From JBNJEM01 sp051745935 (GTDB lineage: Bacteria; Planctomycetota; Planctomycetia; Pirellulales; Pirellulaceae): 14,786 nucleotides of DNA. The notes below the pieces were generated by a model. The model searched no databases, was not told the origin of the DNA, and worked only from the letters and a program-made list of their open reading frames with translations. Positions within the stretch are counted from its first letter, which is position 1. Every line of letters begins with the position of its first letter. The stretch covers positions 1 through 14,786 of the forward strand of contig JBNJEM010000119.1 of NCBI GenBank assembly GCA_051745935.1, in the 5' to 3' direction. Positions 1 through 7,075 of this stretch are shown here, in pieces. Both the position numbers and the translations under genes were made by a program.

Positions 1-486
1 GCGAATCAAAACGATTTTGTCTAGGTGGCAATCCCCGGATACCGAGACTTTTGGATGGTTTTTGCCGGGACTCGTCCCGATTGAACGCGCCCGGGCGGTT
101 GGCCCACGCCCTGGCCCGCGAACACCGACGGCAGAGGGGGGCTGCGATTGACAAAGTGGCCCTTCGCGCGACATGCTGGTCCTCACGATCCGGCGCCTTG
201 CCGGCCGGGCAGACGGTGGGAGTCGTGCCGCTGCCAGACCACCGTGACAGCACGCGTCAACGGAGCCATCGCGTGAGCTCCAGTCCTTTTGGTGTAAAAG
301 GAGCACCCCACGTGAAGGCTTTTTTGAGCGGACGAAGCATCGCTCATCGCAATGAATTCGCAGTTTGCAATAGGGCTCCGGTGAATCCAGCGAAATGCGG
401 TAAGATTCTCTGTCGGGCGGCGTCGGCCTGGCAGGGCTGACAGGGCTCGCCGCCGATCGCCTAACGTGTTACCGAAAGGCATCCAC
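1..486. other. Non-coding stretch upstream of the SUMT-HemD fusion
   Basis: No secure gene is visible here. The first 24 bases read as seven sense codons and a TAG in frame 1 of the plus strand, which could be the tail of a gene outside the window, but seven codons cannot establish that. Longer open frames on both strands overlap each other and do not look like conserved protein. I looked for a cobalamin riboswitch, which would suit a SUMT-type gene, and found no B12-box-like sequence. No convincing -35/-10 pair was found before position 487. The only signal of note is a ribosome-binding-site-like AAGGAG at 298-303, described with the small reading frame that follows it. Confidence 0.5.
312..440 (+). 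CDS. Possible 42-residue leader peptide or small protein (weak)
   Basis: A GTG at 312 follows AAGGAG (298-303) with an 8-base gap, one of the better Shine-Dalgarno arrangements in the window. It opens a 42-codon frame beginning VKAFLSGRS and ending in TGA at 438-440, 46 bases before the start of the SUMT-HemD gene. The peptide has three cysteines, no membrane segment and no family I recognise. It could be a translated leader that affects the downstream gene, or a chance frame next to a purine-rich run. Only the initiation context supports it. Confidence 0.2.
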   Translation: MKAFLSGRSIAHRNEFAVCNRAPVNPAKCGKILCRAASAWQG

Positions 487-2013
487 ATGTCGGATCCGCG
501 GCATACGAAACGAGGACGGGTTTATATCGTCGGGGCTGGTCCGGGCGCGCCGGGGCTGATCACGGTACGGGGCGCCGAATGCCTTCAACAGGCGGACGTG
601 GTCTTCCACGAGGCCTCGGTCAACCCAAAGATTCTCCGTCACGTTCGCGAAGACGCAAAGCGTATTTGCGTCGATGCCCCCTCGGGGGCCGGCGGCTGGA
701 CGCAGTCCGAAGTGGCGAGGCGAACGGTTGAGTTGGCGAGGGCTGGTGAAGCCGTGGTACACCTCGACGCCGGTGACTCGATCATGTTCGGCCGCCATTC
801 AGGGGGGATGGACTCGTTGGCGGAGCATGGAATCAAGTTCGAGATTGTGCCGGGGGTGCCTATCGCGTCGGTTGCGGCCAGTCATGCCGGCGTGCCCCTG
901 ACCCGAGGGTCTGGCGCCGTGGCGCTGGTGACAGGCCATCGCGGAGGGGGCAACCCGCCCGCGGAACCTGACTACGCCCGGTTGGCGCATTTTCCAGGCA
1001 GCTTGGCGATCTCCATGGACGCCACGGATGTGGAACACTGGGCTCGCAACCTCATCCGTGGAGGCCTGCCCTCCCAAACACCGGCTTGCGTGATTCGTGA
1101 TTGCAGCTTGCCGACCCAGCGAACCACCGGTTGCACCGTCGGACAATTGGAAGAGCACTTGAGCGGTGTCGGTCCAGGGCGCTTGCCCGTGCTGGTGGTC
1201 GTCGGCCAGGATGCAGCGCACCGCTCCACCGCCAACTGGTTTGAAACCCGCCCGCTGTTTGGCCAAACCGTTTTGGTCACGCGGCCGGCCGGCCAAGTGA
1301 AAACATTGGCCTCGAAACTCGAAGAGCACGGGGCCCATGTGCTGGCTCAGCCGGCGATCGAGGTGCGCGAACCGGCGGATTGGGGAGCGGCCGACGACGC
1401 CATTTCTCGGCTGTCGGATTTCCACTGGCTTGTTTTTTCCAGTGTCAACGGCGTGAACGCGTTCATGAGTCGCTTGCGAGCCACGGGCCGGGATCTCAGG
1501 GCGCTGGGCACCGCGAAGTTGGCGGCGATCGGCCCCGCAACCGCCGCCGCACTGGGAAACTACCACTTGAAGGTCGACCGCTGCCCTCGCCGGTATCAAG
1601 CCGAATACCTTGCGGAAGCCTTGCTGGACGACGCCGCGGGCAAACGATTCCTGCTGGTGCGAGCCAGCCGGGGCCGCGAGTGGCTGGCCCAGCAACTTAC
1701 CACGGCCGGTGCCGACGTGGAACAAGTCGTGTTCTACGAAAGTGTGGACTCGTCGGCGGCAAGCCCTCGCATCCGCGCCGCCTTGGCCGCGGAGGACATT
1801 CGCTGGACCACCGTCACAAGCTCCGCTATCGCCCGCTCACTTGCCCGCATGTTCGGCTCTGACCTCAAAAAGACAAACCTGGTCAGTATCAGTCCGCTCA
1901 CCTCGAGCACGCTCCATCAGTTGGGCTTTGAACCAACCGTGGAAGCCCCGGAATCCACCATGGACGGCGTGGTTCAGGCCATCGTGGATTTTGCCATGTC
2001 GCAAAAACCATGA
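487..2013 (+). CDS. Fused SUMT-like methyltransferase and uroporphyrinogen-III synthase (HemD)
   Basis: A 508-residue cytoplasmic fusion for tetrapyrrole synthesis. Residues 11-250 match the SAM-dependent uroporphyrinogen-III C-methyltransferase fold: VYIVGAGPGAPGLIT near the start, then FGRHSG, VPGV and a VTGH segment. Residues 258-508 match uroporphyrinogen-III synthase: TVLVTRPAGQ, VFSSVNGVNAF, AIGPATAAAL and FYESVD. HemD closes hydroxymethylbilane to uroporphyrinogen III; SUMT would methylate it towards precorrin-2, feeding sirohaem or cobalamin. ATG 487 is chosen over an in-frame GTG at 466 because AAAGG lies 8-9 bases before it and the family begins about here. The usual GGDP motif of SUMT reads AGDS at residues 95-98, and the usual Y-D of the ADVVLYD strand is changed to H-E. 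Methyltransferase activity is therefore less certain than synthase activity. It converges with the next gene. Confidence 0.88.
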   Translation: MSDPRHTKRGRVYIVGAGPGAPGLITVRGAECLQQADVVFHEASVNPKILRHVREDAKRICVDAPSGAGGWTQSEVARRTVELARAGEAVVHLDAGDSIMFGRHSGGMDSLAEHGIKFEIVPGVPIASVAASHAGVPLTRGSGAVALVTGHRGGGNPPAEPDYARLAHFPGSLAISMDATDVEHWARNLIRGGLPSQTPACVIRDCSLPTQRTTGCTVGQLEEHLSGVGPGRLPVLVVVGQDAAHRSTANWFETRPLFGQTVLVTRPAGQVKTLASKLEEHGAHVLAQPAIEVREPADWGAADDAISRLSDFHWLVFSSVNGVNAFMSRLRATGRDLRALGTAKLAAIGPATAAALGNYHLKVDRCPRRYQAEYLAEALLDDAAGKRFLLVRASRGREWLAQQLTTAGADVEQVVFYESVDSSAASPRIRAALAAEDIRWTTVTSSAIARSLARMFGSDLKKTNLVSISPLTSSTLHQLGFEPTVEAPESTMDGVVQAIVDFAMSQKP

Positions 2014-2188
2014 CCAAGCAGCAGTCGAACAAGGGCCTATCCATGGATGGTCCGCGGCAACCAGCCCGCTGTTGTAACCGTTCGCGGGCAAGAGGCGGAT
2101 ATCCGCAGGCGTTCGCATGTCCGTTGCACATCTTGAAGGAAGGCTTCTCAAATGGCAAATGCCAGGGGCTTGTCCGCCGTGCCGTGTG
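2014..2188. other. Convergent spacer with two dyad symmetries
   Basis: This spacer separates the 3' ends of two convergent genes. It has an inverted repeat GCCCGC (2064-2069) and GCGGGC (2084-2089) with a 14-base loop, and a perfect 12-base palindrome GCGGATATCCGC at 2095-2106. No T-run follows either structure, so neither is a classical intrinsic terminator. They may still slow or process transcripts arriving from both sides. Nothing coding is seen. Confidence 0.35.
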
Positions 2189-3358
2189 TTATCGCTGGTA
2201 GATTGGCAGATAGGCCTTGTCGAGCTGGAGGACAATCAGGTTGCAGGCGGTGACGTAAATGGGGGCAATTCTGCCCTCCCAACTTCCATTGCTCTTCTGC
2301 TCGTTGACGATGCGGGCGTAGAGCTTGTCACGGAAGGGAATCCATTCATTCGGGCCTTCTCGGTACACGACCTGCGCATAGTAGAGATAGGTGTAGTGCC
2401 AGTGTCCAAACGAGCGGACGGAATCGTCGATACGATACAGGTTCTTCTTGCAGTATTCGAGCATGTCTGGCACATGTTCGCTATCGTAGGCGCCGGCGTT
2501 GTACAGCGCTGCCAGGGCAGCCGCCGTGATGGCGGGCCGAGAACTGCCTCGATTCCGCGAACTGTAGGAAATCCCCCCATCCTCGTTCTTGCAACCGTAT
2601 ATGTACTTTTTGGCTCGGTCAATGATTTCCTCGGGAACCGCAATGCCGGCATTGCGACAGCCCCGGAGTCCCTGGACCTGGGTGATCGTGGTGGAGCCTT
2701 CATCAAAGTCATTGCCATCCGCCGCGCTTACATACCCCCATCCACCTGATTTCGTCTGGGCTTGTCCGCTGAATTCCACGGCCTTGGTCAGCGTCCGCAC
2801 CAACTCTTCACGACGGTCCGCGTCCTCCTCTTCTCCCAATATCTGCGACAGAAACAACATGGAAAAACCATGCCCGTAGGTGTAGCGGTTATCGAGCGTG
2901 GGATCGCCAATCAAGCCATTAGACCGGCTTTTTGAAATCAGGTAGTCGACCGTCCTGCGAATGTTTCGGGCATAAGGACCTTGAATGGTTGTTGAACCGG
3001 AGCAGACCAGCGCGGTCCCAGCCAACGCGGCCAAGGCCGTCGGATACATGCTGCCCCCCCAGTGCCCCAACGATGACTGTGATCCAGCAACCCACTGAAG
3101 CCCCTGCAAAACCGATTGCTCCCATTTCGGGTTCTTCGTCGCCGCGGGAACCGGAGACGGGAACACGGAAAGAGAGGCCAAGCCCCCCGCCATCCCTAGG
3201 AGAGTTCGAAGCGCGTCACGACGCGATGCGACCCGACGGGCCGGAGGCGTTATGCCATTGCCGAATCGTTTCTTCCGCTTCCCGCGTCCCTCCACGCGAT
3301 CCGCCCTCTCGTTGGTCGGATCCACGCCAGAGCGTGCCTTTCGCGCCCCATAGTCCAT
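2189..3358 (-). CDS. Tat-exported prenyltransferase/squalene-cyclase-fold repeat protein
   Basis: A 389-residue protein built from alpha/alpha-toroid repeats of the prenyltransferase and squalene-cyclase type. Repeat-like segments include GSQSSLGHWGGS (92-103), KSGGWGYVS (203-211), KNEDGGISYSS (257-267) and KSNGSWEGR (355-363), each followed by a helix rich in A, L and Y. The N-terminus carries SRRDALRTLLGMAGG (45-59), a twin-arginine signal with a hydrophobic stretch ending near PAA (71-73), so the mature protein is likely periplasmic. The cyclase DxDD acid motif is not seen, so a binding or structural role is more likely than cyclisation. ATG 3358 follows AGGAG at 10 bases. An in-frame ATG at 3379 with GAGG 8 bases before it is a fair alternative and adds seven residues. 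Such proteins are common and uncharacterised in planctomycetes. Confidence 0.8.
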   Translation of the reverse strand: MDYGARKARSGVDPTNERADRVEGRGKRKKRFGNGITPPARRVASRRDALRTLLGMAGGLASLSVFPSPVPAATKNPKWEQSVLQGLQWVAGSQSSLGHWGGSMYPTALAALAGTALVCSGSTTIQGPYARNIRRTVDYLISKSRSNGLIGDPTLDNRYTYGHGFSMLFLSQILGEEEDADRREELVRTLTKAVEFSGQAQTKSGGWGYVSAADGNDFDEGSTTITQVQGLRGCRNAGIAVPEEIIDRAKKYIYGCKNEDGGISYSSRNRGSSRPAITAAALAALYNAGAYDSEHVPDMLEYCKKNLYRIDDSVRSFGHWHYTYLYYAQVVYREGPNEWIPFRDKLYARIVNEQKSNGSWEGRIAPIYVTACNLIVLQLDKAYLPIYQR

Positions 3359-3851
3359 CGTGCGAATTCTCCTATCCATCCCGCGATCCTCTTTTGAGCT
3401 TACCGACCGGCCCCATTCATGTGTCCATGCCGCGAGCGGCAAAGGAGGGGACTCAAAAATAACGTGCGCAATTCTTCGTGTCTGTTCGATTGTGGGGCGT
3501 ATGGAACTTATCCGAAAAAACACGGATCATTTTTCCGCGTCCGCCCCGGTAAAAGGCACGACACCCGTATGTTGCCGAACGCTCCCAAAAAGTTCGCTTG
3601 TGCAGGGCTCCCGGCATTCATGATACACCACTGCTCTGGGATGGCGAAAAACTTTAGGCCTTGCAGCCCGTTTTGTTGGGCCTTGCGTCCTTGCCCGCGT
3701 CGAATCAAGGCCCTCAGGACTGAAAGGACCAAAGGGAACACGGCGGACGGGGCTCACGCGTGAAAAAAGCCGTGCGGCGTCTTCCGTTTCTTCATCCGTG
3801 GGTCCGTCCTGCCATCCGTGGGCCGATCATGGCACCTGGAGCACCGCTATA
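3359..3851. other. Non-coding region upstream of the Tat-exported protein
   Basis: Open frames on both strands here are short, overlap each other and lack recognisable protein character. The minus strand just before the prenyltransferase-fold gene should hold its promoter, but I see no convincing -35/-10 pair. The stretch from about 3640 to 3720 repeats GGCCTTGC twice. Nothing else is resolved. Confidence 0.4.
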
Positions 3852-3953
3852 TTTCAGGCGGTTGAATTTTTCCGGATGGGACGCTGCCCGACGCAGGCCG
3901 TCCTCCCGTTGGTCGGACTCGCGGCGGAGAAAGTCATCCGCGACCCGTATAAT
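3852..3953 (+). repeat. Interspersed 102-bp repeat, copy 1
   Basis: First of four same-orientation copies in the window. It begins TTTCAGGCGGTTG and ends with TATAAT at 3948-3953. The right half holds a dyad TCGCGG (3919-3924) and CCGCGA (3938-3943) around a 13-base loop. By hand alignment it differs from copy 2 at about 9 of 102 positions. It lies in a long gap between two minus-strand genes, so it is not a shared coding domain. No terminal inverted repeats or target duplications are clear. Confidence 0.85.
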
Positions 3954-4085
3954 AATCGTCACGGCGTGGGTGGGGAAAGGTCCAGTGTTTGATACGAGGA
4001 CGCGCAACAAATGCTGTAAGCCTACTTCCGCTAGGTTACCCAATTTCCGGGATTTTGGCCAGCCCACTACTGCTCCCCCCAAAAC
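3954..4085. other. Non-coding spacer with no resolved feature
   Basis: This stretch lies between copy 1 of the 102-bp repeat and the first diverged element. No gene, repeat or promoter could be supported on either strand. Confidence 0.4.
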
Positions 4086-4217
4086 CAGACTTAACTGGGG
4101 CGAGGGACTGAAATGTCAGGGATTTCTGAAAGGGGGGCGAGGGCGTGCACACCGAACCAGGGCCGCCCGGCGAATGTTCGCCGCATGGCCCCCTCTCGCT
4201 TCAGATCGCTAAAGTAA
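4086..4217 (+). repeat. Diverged element, copy A, first part
   Basis: This segment resembles 4965-5083. Shared landmarks, in the same order, are a GGCGA(A)GGG start, a CGGGAGTTTTC/CAGGGATTTCT match, GGGGNGGGCG, CCAGGG, and CTCGCTTCAGAnnGCTAA at the end. Similarity is patchy and was aligned by eye, so it is an old duplicated non-coding element or remnant. A minus-strand open frame across it (4091-4342) has no recognised family. Confidence 0.45.
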
Positions 4218-4319
4218 TCCGCCACCGAGGGGAACAACGGAGCGGGGCGGGTCCGGATTTGAAGAGCGAAAACCGGTGTTCCGTGTTCGCGGGTGTGATA
4301 AGCCCGGTGGCTCTTCAGC

Positions 4320-4396
4320 AATGCTCTCCACTGGCTTAGCACCTAGGGAGTTTTGGGAGTGGCAAGCGCGTTTTGTTACGGGGTGTAAGATTCAGC
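4320..4396 (+). repeat. Diverged element, copy A, second part
   Basis: This segment resembles 4895-4964: CCACT, then GCACC, TTTTGGGAG or CTTTGGGAG, and GTTTTGTTA followed by a G-run and TGTAA. In copy B the matching block directly precedes the other part; here it follows it after about 100 bases. The two copies are therefore rearranged relative to each other, on either side of the small membrane-protein gene. Confidence 0.4.
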
Positions 4397-4407
4397 CGTG
4401 ACACCCC
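4380..4407 (-). terminator. Stem-loop right after the small membrane-protein gene
   Basis: On the minus strand, one base after the TAG stop, GGGGTGT (4407-4401) pairs with ACACCCC (4386-4380) around a 14-base loop, giving a perfect 7-bp GC-rich stem. The position suits transcript end formation or 3' protection. There is no downstream T-run, so it is not a canonical intrinsic terminator. Confidence 0.4.
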
Positions 4408-4408
4408 A

Positions 4409-4627
4409 CTAATCTTGCTCCCGGAGAGTGGCCCAACTAAGATAGGCCAAGCCGGCAGCGCATAACGCGAACACGATATCCATGACCACGTTAGTCCGCT
4501 GAAAGGGAACCTTTACCGCAAGATCAAGTAAAAAAATCACGAGTATGAGAATGGCAATTACCATTCCCGTCATGCAAAGAACCTTGGGCATGCGGAGCGT
4601 CCTCGAAAGCTGAACGGCTGAACCCAT
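4409..4627 (-). CDS. Small two-helix membrane protein, unknown function
   Basis: A 72-residue protein with two hydrophobic helices at about 14-38 (VLCMTGMVIAILILVIFLLD) and 48-66 (VMDIVFALCAAGLAYLSWAT), joined by a short polar loop, with a charged tail LREQD. It is probably an inner-membrane protein. Small two-helix proteins of this kind recur in planctomycetes without known function; I cannot assign a family. ATG 4627 is chosen because AAAGGA (4636-4641) precedes it by 8 bases. ATG 4591, preceded by GAGGA, would also work and give 60 residues starting MPKVLC. A near-consensus promoter and an inverted repeat lie directly upstream, and a stem-loop follows the stop. It is therefore a self-contained unit, which supports it as a real gene despite its size. 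Confidence 0.7.
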   Translation of the reverse strand: MGSAVQLSRTLRMPKVLCMTGMVIAILILVIFLLDLAVKVPFQRTNVVMDIVFALCAAGLAYLSWATLREQD

Positions 4628-4641
4628 CGACGTTATCCTTT

Positions 4642-4674
4642 AATTGATACTTCAGCTAGTATAATTCATCAATT
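4642..4674. promoter_or_regulatory. Operator-like nested inverted repeat over the promoter
   Basis: Outer arms AATTGAT (4642-4648) and ATCAATT (4668-4674) are perfect complements. Inner arms ATACT (4647-4651) and AGTAT (4658-4662) are also perfect, around the loop TCAGCT. The structure covers the -10 hexamer and the predicted start site, where a repressor would be expected to bind. It is AT-rich in an otherwise GC-rich region. Confidence 0.45.
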
Positions 4675-4685
4675 CCAGCTGTCAC
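4658..4685 (-). promoter_or_regulatory. Sigma70-type promoter of the small membrane-protein gene
   Basis: On the minus strand GTGACA (4685-4680) and TATACT (4663-4658) each match consensus at five of six bases and are separated by 16 bases. Transcription would start near 4651, giving a leader of about 24 bases that contains the AAAGGA ribosome-binding site. It is one of the best promoter matches in the window. Confidence 0.65.
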
Positions 4686-4894
4686 CCACCCATCCGCTTT
4701 CAGTTGACCGAACTCGGCAAGGAAACAGAAAAGCGGATGCCTGTAGCACCTAACCCGATTGTACTGGCCACGCCTGCAGCCTATCCTGCAAAGATCGTAA
4801 CTGTTTTGCTGTCCGAAACCGAGTCGCGGGCTAGGGCTCACCGGATTCATGAGGCGGCTCGATTCAACCGCAGGGCCAGTGCCCCACGACAAAC

Positions 4895-5083
4895 CACTCG
4901 GGGTTCTGCGCACCCACGGGGCTTTGGGAGCGGGTCTCCGGTTTTGTTAGGGGCTGTAAATCCCGATTGGCGAAGGGGTTGGAGTCGCCCGGGAGTTTTC
5001 GAGGGGAGGGCGGTTCGCAAGTCGCGCCAGGGTCCTCTCGAACCTGTGTGCCGTAAACTACCCCTCGCTTCAGACGGCTAACG
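4895..5083 (+). repeat. Diverged element, copy B
   Basis: This is the contiguous version of the two blocks seen at 4320-4396 and 4086-4217. It starts with CCACTCGG and GCACCC, runs through CTTTGGGAG and GTTTTGTTAGGGGCTGTAA, then the G-rich central part, CCAGGG, and ends in CTCGCTTCAGACGGCTAA. Open frames across it are low in protein character. The rest of the gap (4686-4894 and 5084-5126) shows only a 5-bp-arm palindrome AATAC-GA-GTATT at 5092-5103, just before the next gene. Confidence 0.45.
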
Positions 5084-5126
5084 GGCCACTCAATACGAGT
5101 ATTCCTGTGGAGGAGTTTGGCGAACC

Positions 5127-6296
5127 ATGACCGAAGAATTGCCAGCGGAGCGGACATGGGAGCAATTGCGGCATCAGATGCCGGTGGCCACCCAGTGGGC
5201 GTACATGGACCACGCGGCGGTCGCGCCCCTGCCTGATCCAGCCCGGGACGCCGTGGTGCGATGGAGCGACGAGTCCGCTCAAACGGGGGACTTAGCCTGT
5301 CCGAAATGGGAAGCGCGAGTCGAGGAGATTCGGCGGCTGACGGCTACTTTGCTGGGGGCTAACGCGGACGAAATCGCGTTTGTGCAGAACACCACGGCCG
5401 GGATTACGTTGGTGGCCGAGGGGTTGCCCTGGCAGCGGGGAGACAACGTGGTCACATTGGCGAACGAATTCCCCAGCAACCAGTATCCCTGGATGAATCT
5501 TGCGGCTCGCGGCGTGGAGACCCGACGCGTGGAGGTCCCGGACGCTCGTCCCGACAGCGAACAGATTATGCGGCATTGTGACAAGCGTACTCGAGTGATT
5601 ACGGTCAGCTGGGTGGGCTTTTCCAGCGGTTGGCGGCTCGACATTGACTCGCTGGTGGAACAAGCACACGAGCGTGGAATTCTCGTTTTTTTGGACGCCA
5701 TCCAGGGGTTGGGGGTCTTCCCTCTTGATGTACGGCGGACGCCGGTCGATTTCGTGGCGGCGGATGGGCACAAGTGGATGCTGGGACCGGAAGGAGCGGG
5801 CGTGTTCTATGTTCGTCGGGAACATCTGGATCGCATGCATCCGCTGGGCGTGGGATGGAATAGCGTCCGCCATGCCGGTGACTTTGACAACCTCGCACTC
5901 GACCTGCGTGCCAGCGCCCGCCGATACGAAGGCGGTTCGCCGAATACGGTCGGTTTGTTGGCGTTGGGCGCGAGTCTGCGGTTATTGGCGGAGATGGGCC
6001 TTGCGGCCGAACGGTCGGCGGTTGCCGATCGGGTCTTGCGGGTCACTGACAGTGCGTGTTCGCAATTGCAGGAGGCGGGAGCCCGCGTGTTGAGCGATCG
6101 CGCCGGAGCGTGCCGCTCGGGCATCGTGGCGTTCGACATCCCGGGACAGGATCCGAACAAAGTACGGCAGTCGTGTCTTCGGGAAGGCGTGGTGTTGAGC
6201 TGTAGAGGGGGGAAATTGCGGATCAGTCCGCACGCTTACACCAACCAAGAGGACATCGAACGGCTCGTCGGGGTCGTGACGCGTTTTCGAACTTGA
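5127..6296 (+). CDS. Class V aminotransferase-fold PLP enzyme (cysteine desulfurase or isopenicillin-N-epimerase-like)
   Basis: A 389-residue cytoplasmic PLP enzyme of aminotransferase class V. FLDAIQGLGVFPLD (188-201) supplies the pyridine-binding Asp190 and Gln193, and ADGHKWMLGPEGAG (212-225) supplies the Schiff-base Lys216. NTTAGITLVAEGL (88-100) is the phosphate-binding region, and RGGKLRISPH (360-369) is the C-terminal substrate-carboxylate region. Length is normal for the family. SufS-type desulfurases and selenocysteine lyases carry a mobile-loop Cys in a GHHC-type context. Here the loop reads SCRGG, so an epimerase-like or lyase role fits at least as well as sulfur transfer. No suf or isc genes flank it, so the substrate is unknown. 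ATG 5127 follows GGAGGAG (5109-5115), slightly distant at 11 bases. It stands alone, with a 102-bp repeat after it. Confidence 0.82.
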   Translation: MTEELPAERTWEQLRHQMPVATQWAYMDHAAVAPLPDPARDAVVRWSDESAQTGDLACPKWEARVEEIRRLTATLLGANADEIAFVQNTTAGITLVAEGLPWQRGDNVVTLANEFPSNQYPWMNLAARGVETRRVEVPDARPDSEQIMRHCDKRTRVITVSWVGFSSGWRLDIDSLVEQAHERGILVFLDAIQGLGVFPLDVRRTPVDFVAADGHKWMLGPEGAGVFYVRREHLDRMHPLGVGWNSVRHAGDFDNLALDLRASARRYEGGSPNTVGLLALGASLRLLAEMGLAAERSAVADRVLRVTDSACSQLQEAGARVLSDRAGACRSGIVAFDIPGQDPNKVRQSCLREGVVLSCRGGKLRISPHAYTNQEDIERLVGVVTRFRT

Positions 6297-6325
6297 TGGG
6301 GGCTCGGAGTTTGTCCCGAAATGTC

Positions 6326-6427
6326 TTTCAGGCGGTTGGATTCTTCCGGGTGGAAAGCTGCCCGACGCAAGCCGTCCTCCCGTTGGTTGGACTCGCGGCG
6401 GAGAAAGTCATCCGCGACCGGTATAGT
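6326..6427 (+). repeat. Interspersed 102-bp repeat, copy 2
   Basis: This copy begins TTTCAGGCGGTTGG and ends GACCGGTATAGT, with the TATA-like hexamer at 6422-6427. It lies between the class V enzyme and coaD, 92 bases before the coaD start, with both neighbours on the plus strand. By hand count it has about 9 differences from copy 1 and about 12 from copy 3. The hairpin arms TCGCGG and CCGCGA are intact. If the TATAGT works as a -10 it could contribute to coaD transcription, but no good -35 lies 16-18 bases before it. Confidence 0.85.
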
Positions 6428-6519
6428 TTCCGGTAACGATACCCGGCGGTGGCCGCCGGGGCGATCGGGGAAAATGCCACGGTGGAAAGCACGTACGTTA
6501 TGCTGGAAAGGCTTCTCTG

Positions 6520-7053
6520 ATGGAGACGAATCAGTTGCGTTTGGCCGTCTACACGGGATCGTTCGATCCCATCACGTTGGGCCATTTGAACGTGATCAAA
6601 CGGGCCTGCCGCCTGGTCGACAAACTGATCGTGGGCGTGGGATTCAACATCGACAAAGAACCACTTTTCACGGCCGAAGAGCGGGTGGCCATGATTCGGC
6701 GTGTCACGGCGAGCTGCCACAACATAGAAGTTCGCGTGTTCGAAGGGTTGGCCGTCGAGTTCGTGCGTCAGTGCAACGCCACAATCATGATCCGAGGCAT
6801 TCGGCCGCTGACGGACGTCGCCGCCGAATTCACCATGCTGCTGGCCAACCGCCAACTGGCCGGTGACGTGGAGACCATTTTCTTGATGGCCGACAAGGAG
6901 CTGGCCCACGTTTCAAGCACGCTCATCAAACAGATCACCTCGGTCTCGACCGACGCCATGCTCGCTCGTTTCGTCCCGTCGGAAATCATCCCCATCATCC
7001 GCACCAAGATTCCCGCTCCGGTTCAACCCGAAGAGGACTTGGCGGAACCGTGA
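6520..7053 (+). CDS. coaD: Phosphopantetheine adenylyltransferase
   Basis: CoaD transfers AMP from ATP to 4'-phosphopantetheine, making dephospho-CoA, the penultimate step of coenzyme A synthesis in the cytoplasm. The nucleotidyltransferase signature is clear: YTGSFDPITLGH (11-22) contains the TxGH motif (19-22). MIRGIRPLTD (90-99) and VSSTLIKQI (131-139) match the family's conserved middle and C-terminal motifs. At 177 residues it is slightly longer than the usual 160 or so, through a proline- and acid-rich tail. ATG 6520 follows AAAGG (6507-6511) at 8 bases. It ends only 22 bases before the end of the convergent mcsB, with no hairpin between them, so the two transcripts probably overlap at their 3' ends. 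Confidence 0.97.
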   Translation: METNQLRLAVYTGSFDPITLGHLNVIKRACRLVDKLIVGVGFNIDKEPLFTAEERVAMIRRVTASCHNIEVRVFEGLAVEFVRQCNATIMIRGIRPLTDVAAEFTMLLANRQLAGDVETIFLMADKELAHVSSTLIKQITSVSTDAMLARFVPSEIIPIIRTKIPAPVQPEEDLAEP

Positions 7054-7075
7054 GGCGAGACGCGAAGGGGACCGG

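Noticed and set aside
1..486. Cobalamin riboswitch ahead of the SUMT-HemD gene
   Set aside because: No B12-box-like sequence or matching architecture was found on reading the region.
3298..3330. A short match to the repeat (CGTTGGTCGGA) inside the prenyltransferase-fold gene
   Set aside because: Only about 11 bases match and the flanks do not align, so it is probably chance.
3852..3992. Open reading frames across the 102-bp repeats, with recurring peptides such as GWKAARRKPSSRW and PLVGLAA(E/D)KVIRD
   Set aside because: Two frames stay open in most copies simply because the DNA is conserved and GC-rich. Starts and ends differ between copies and the left half diverges in copy 4, so coding is not supported.
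4091..4342. An 83-codon minus-strand frame starting MLSQWRALLKSH
   Set aside because: It looks slightly protein-like but overlaps the diverged repeat element, has no family resemblance and no clear ribosome-binding site.
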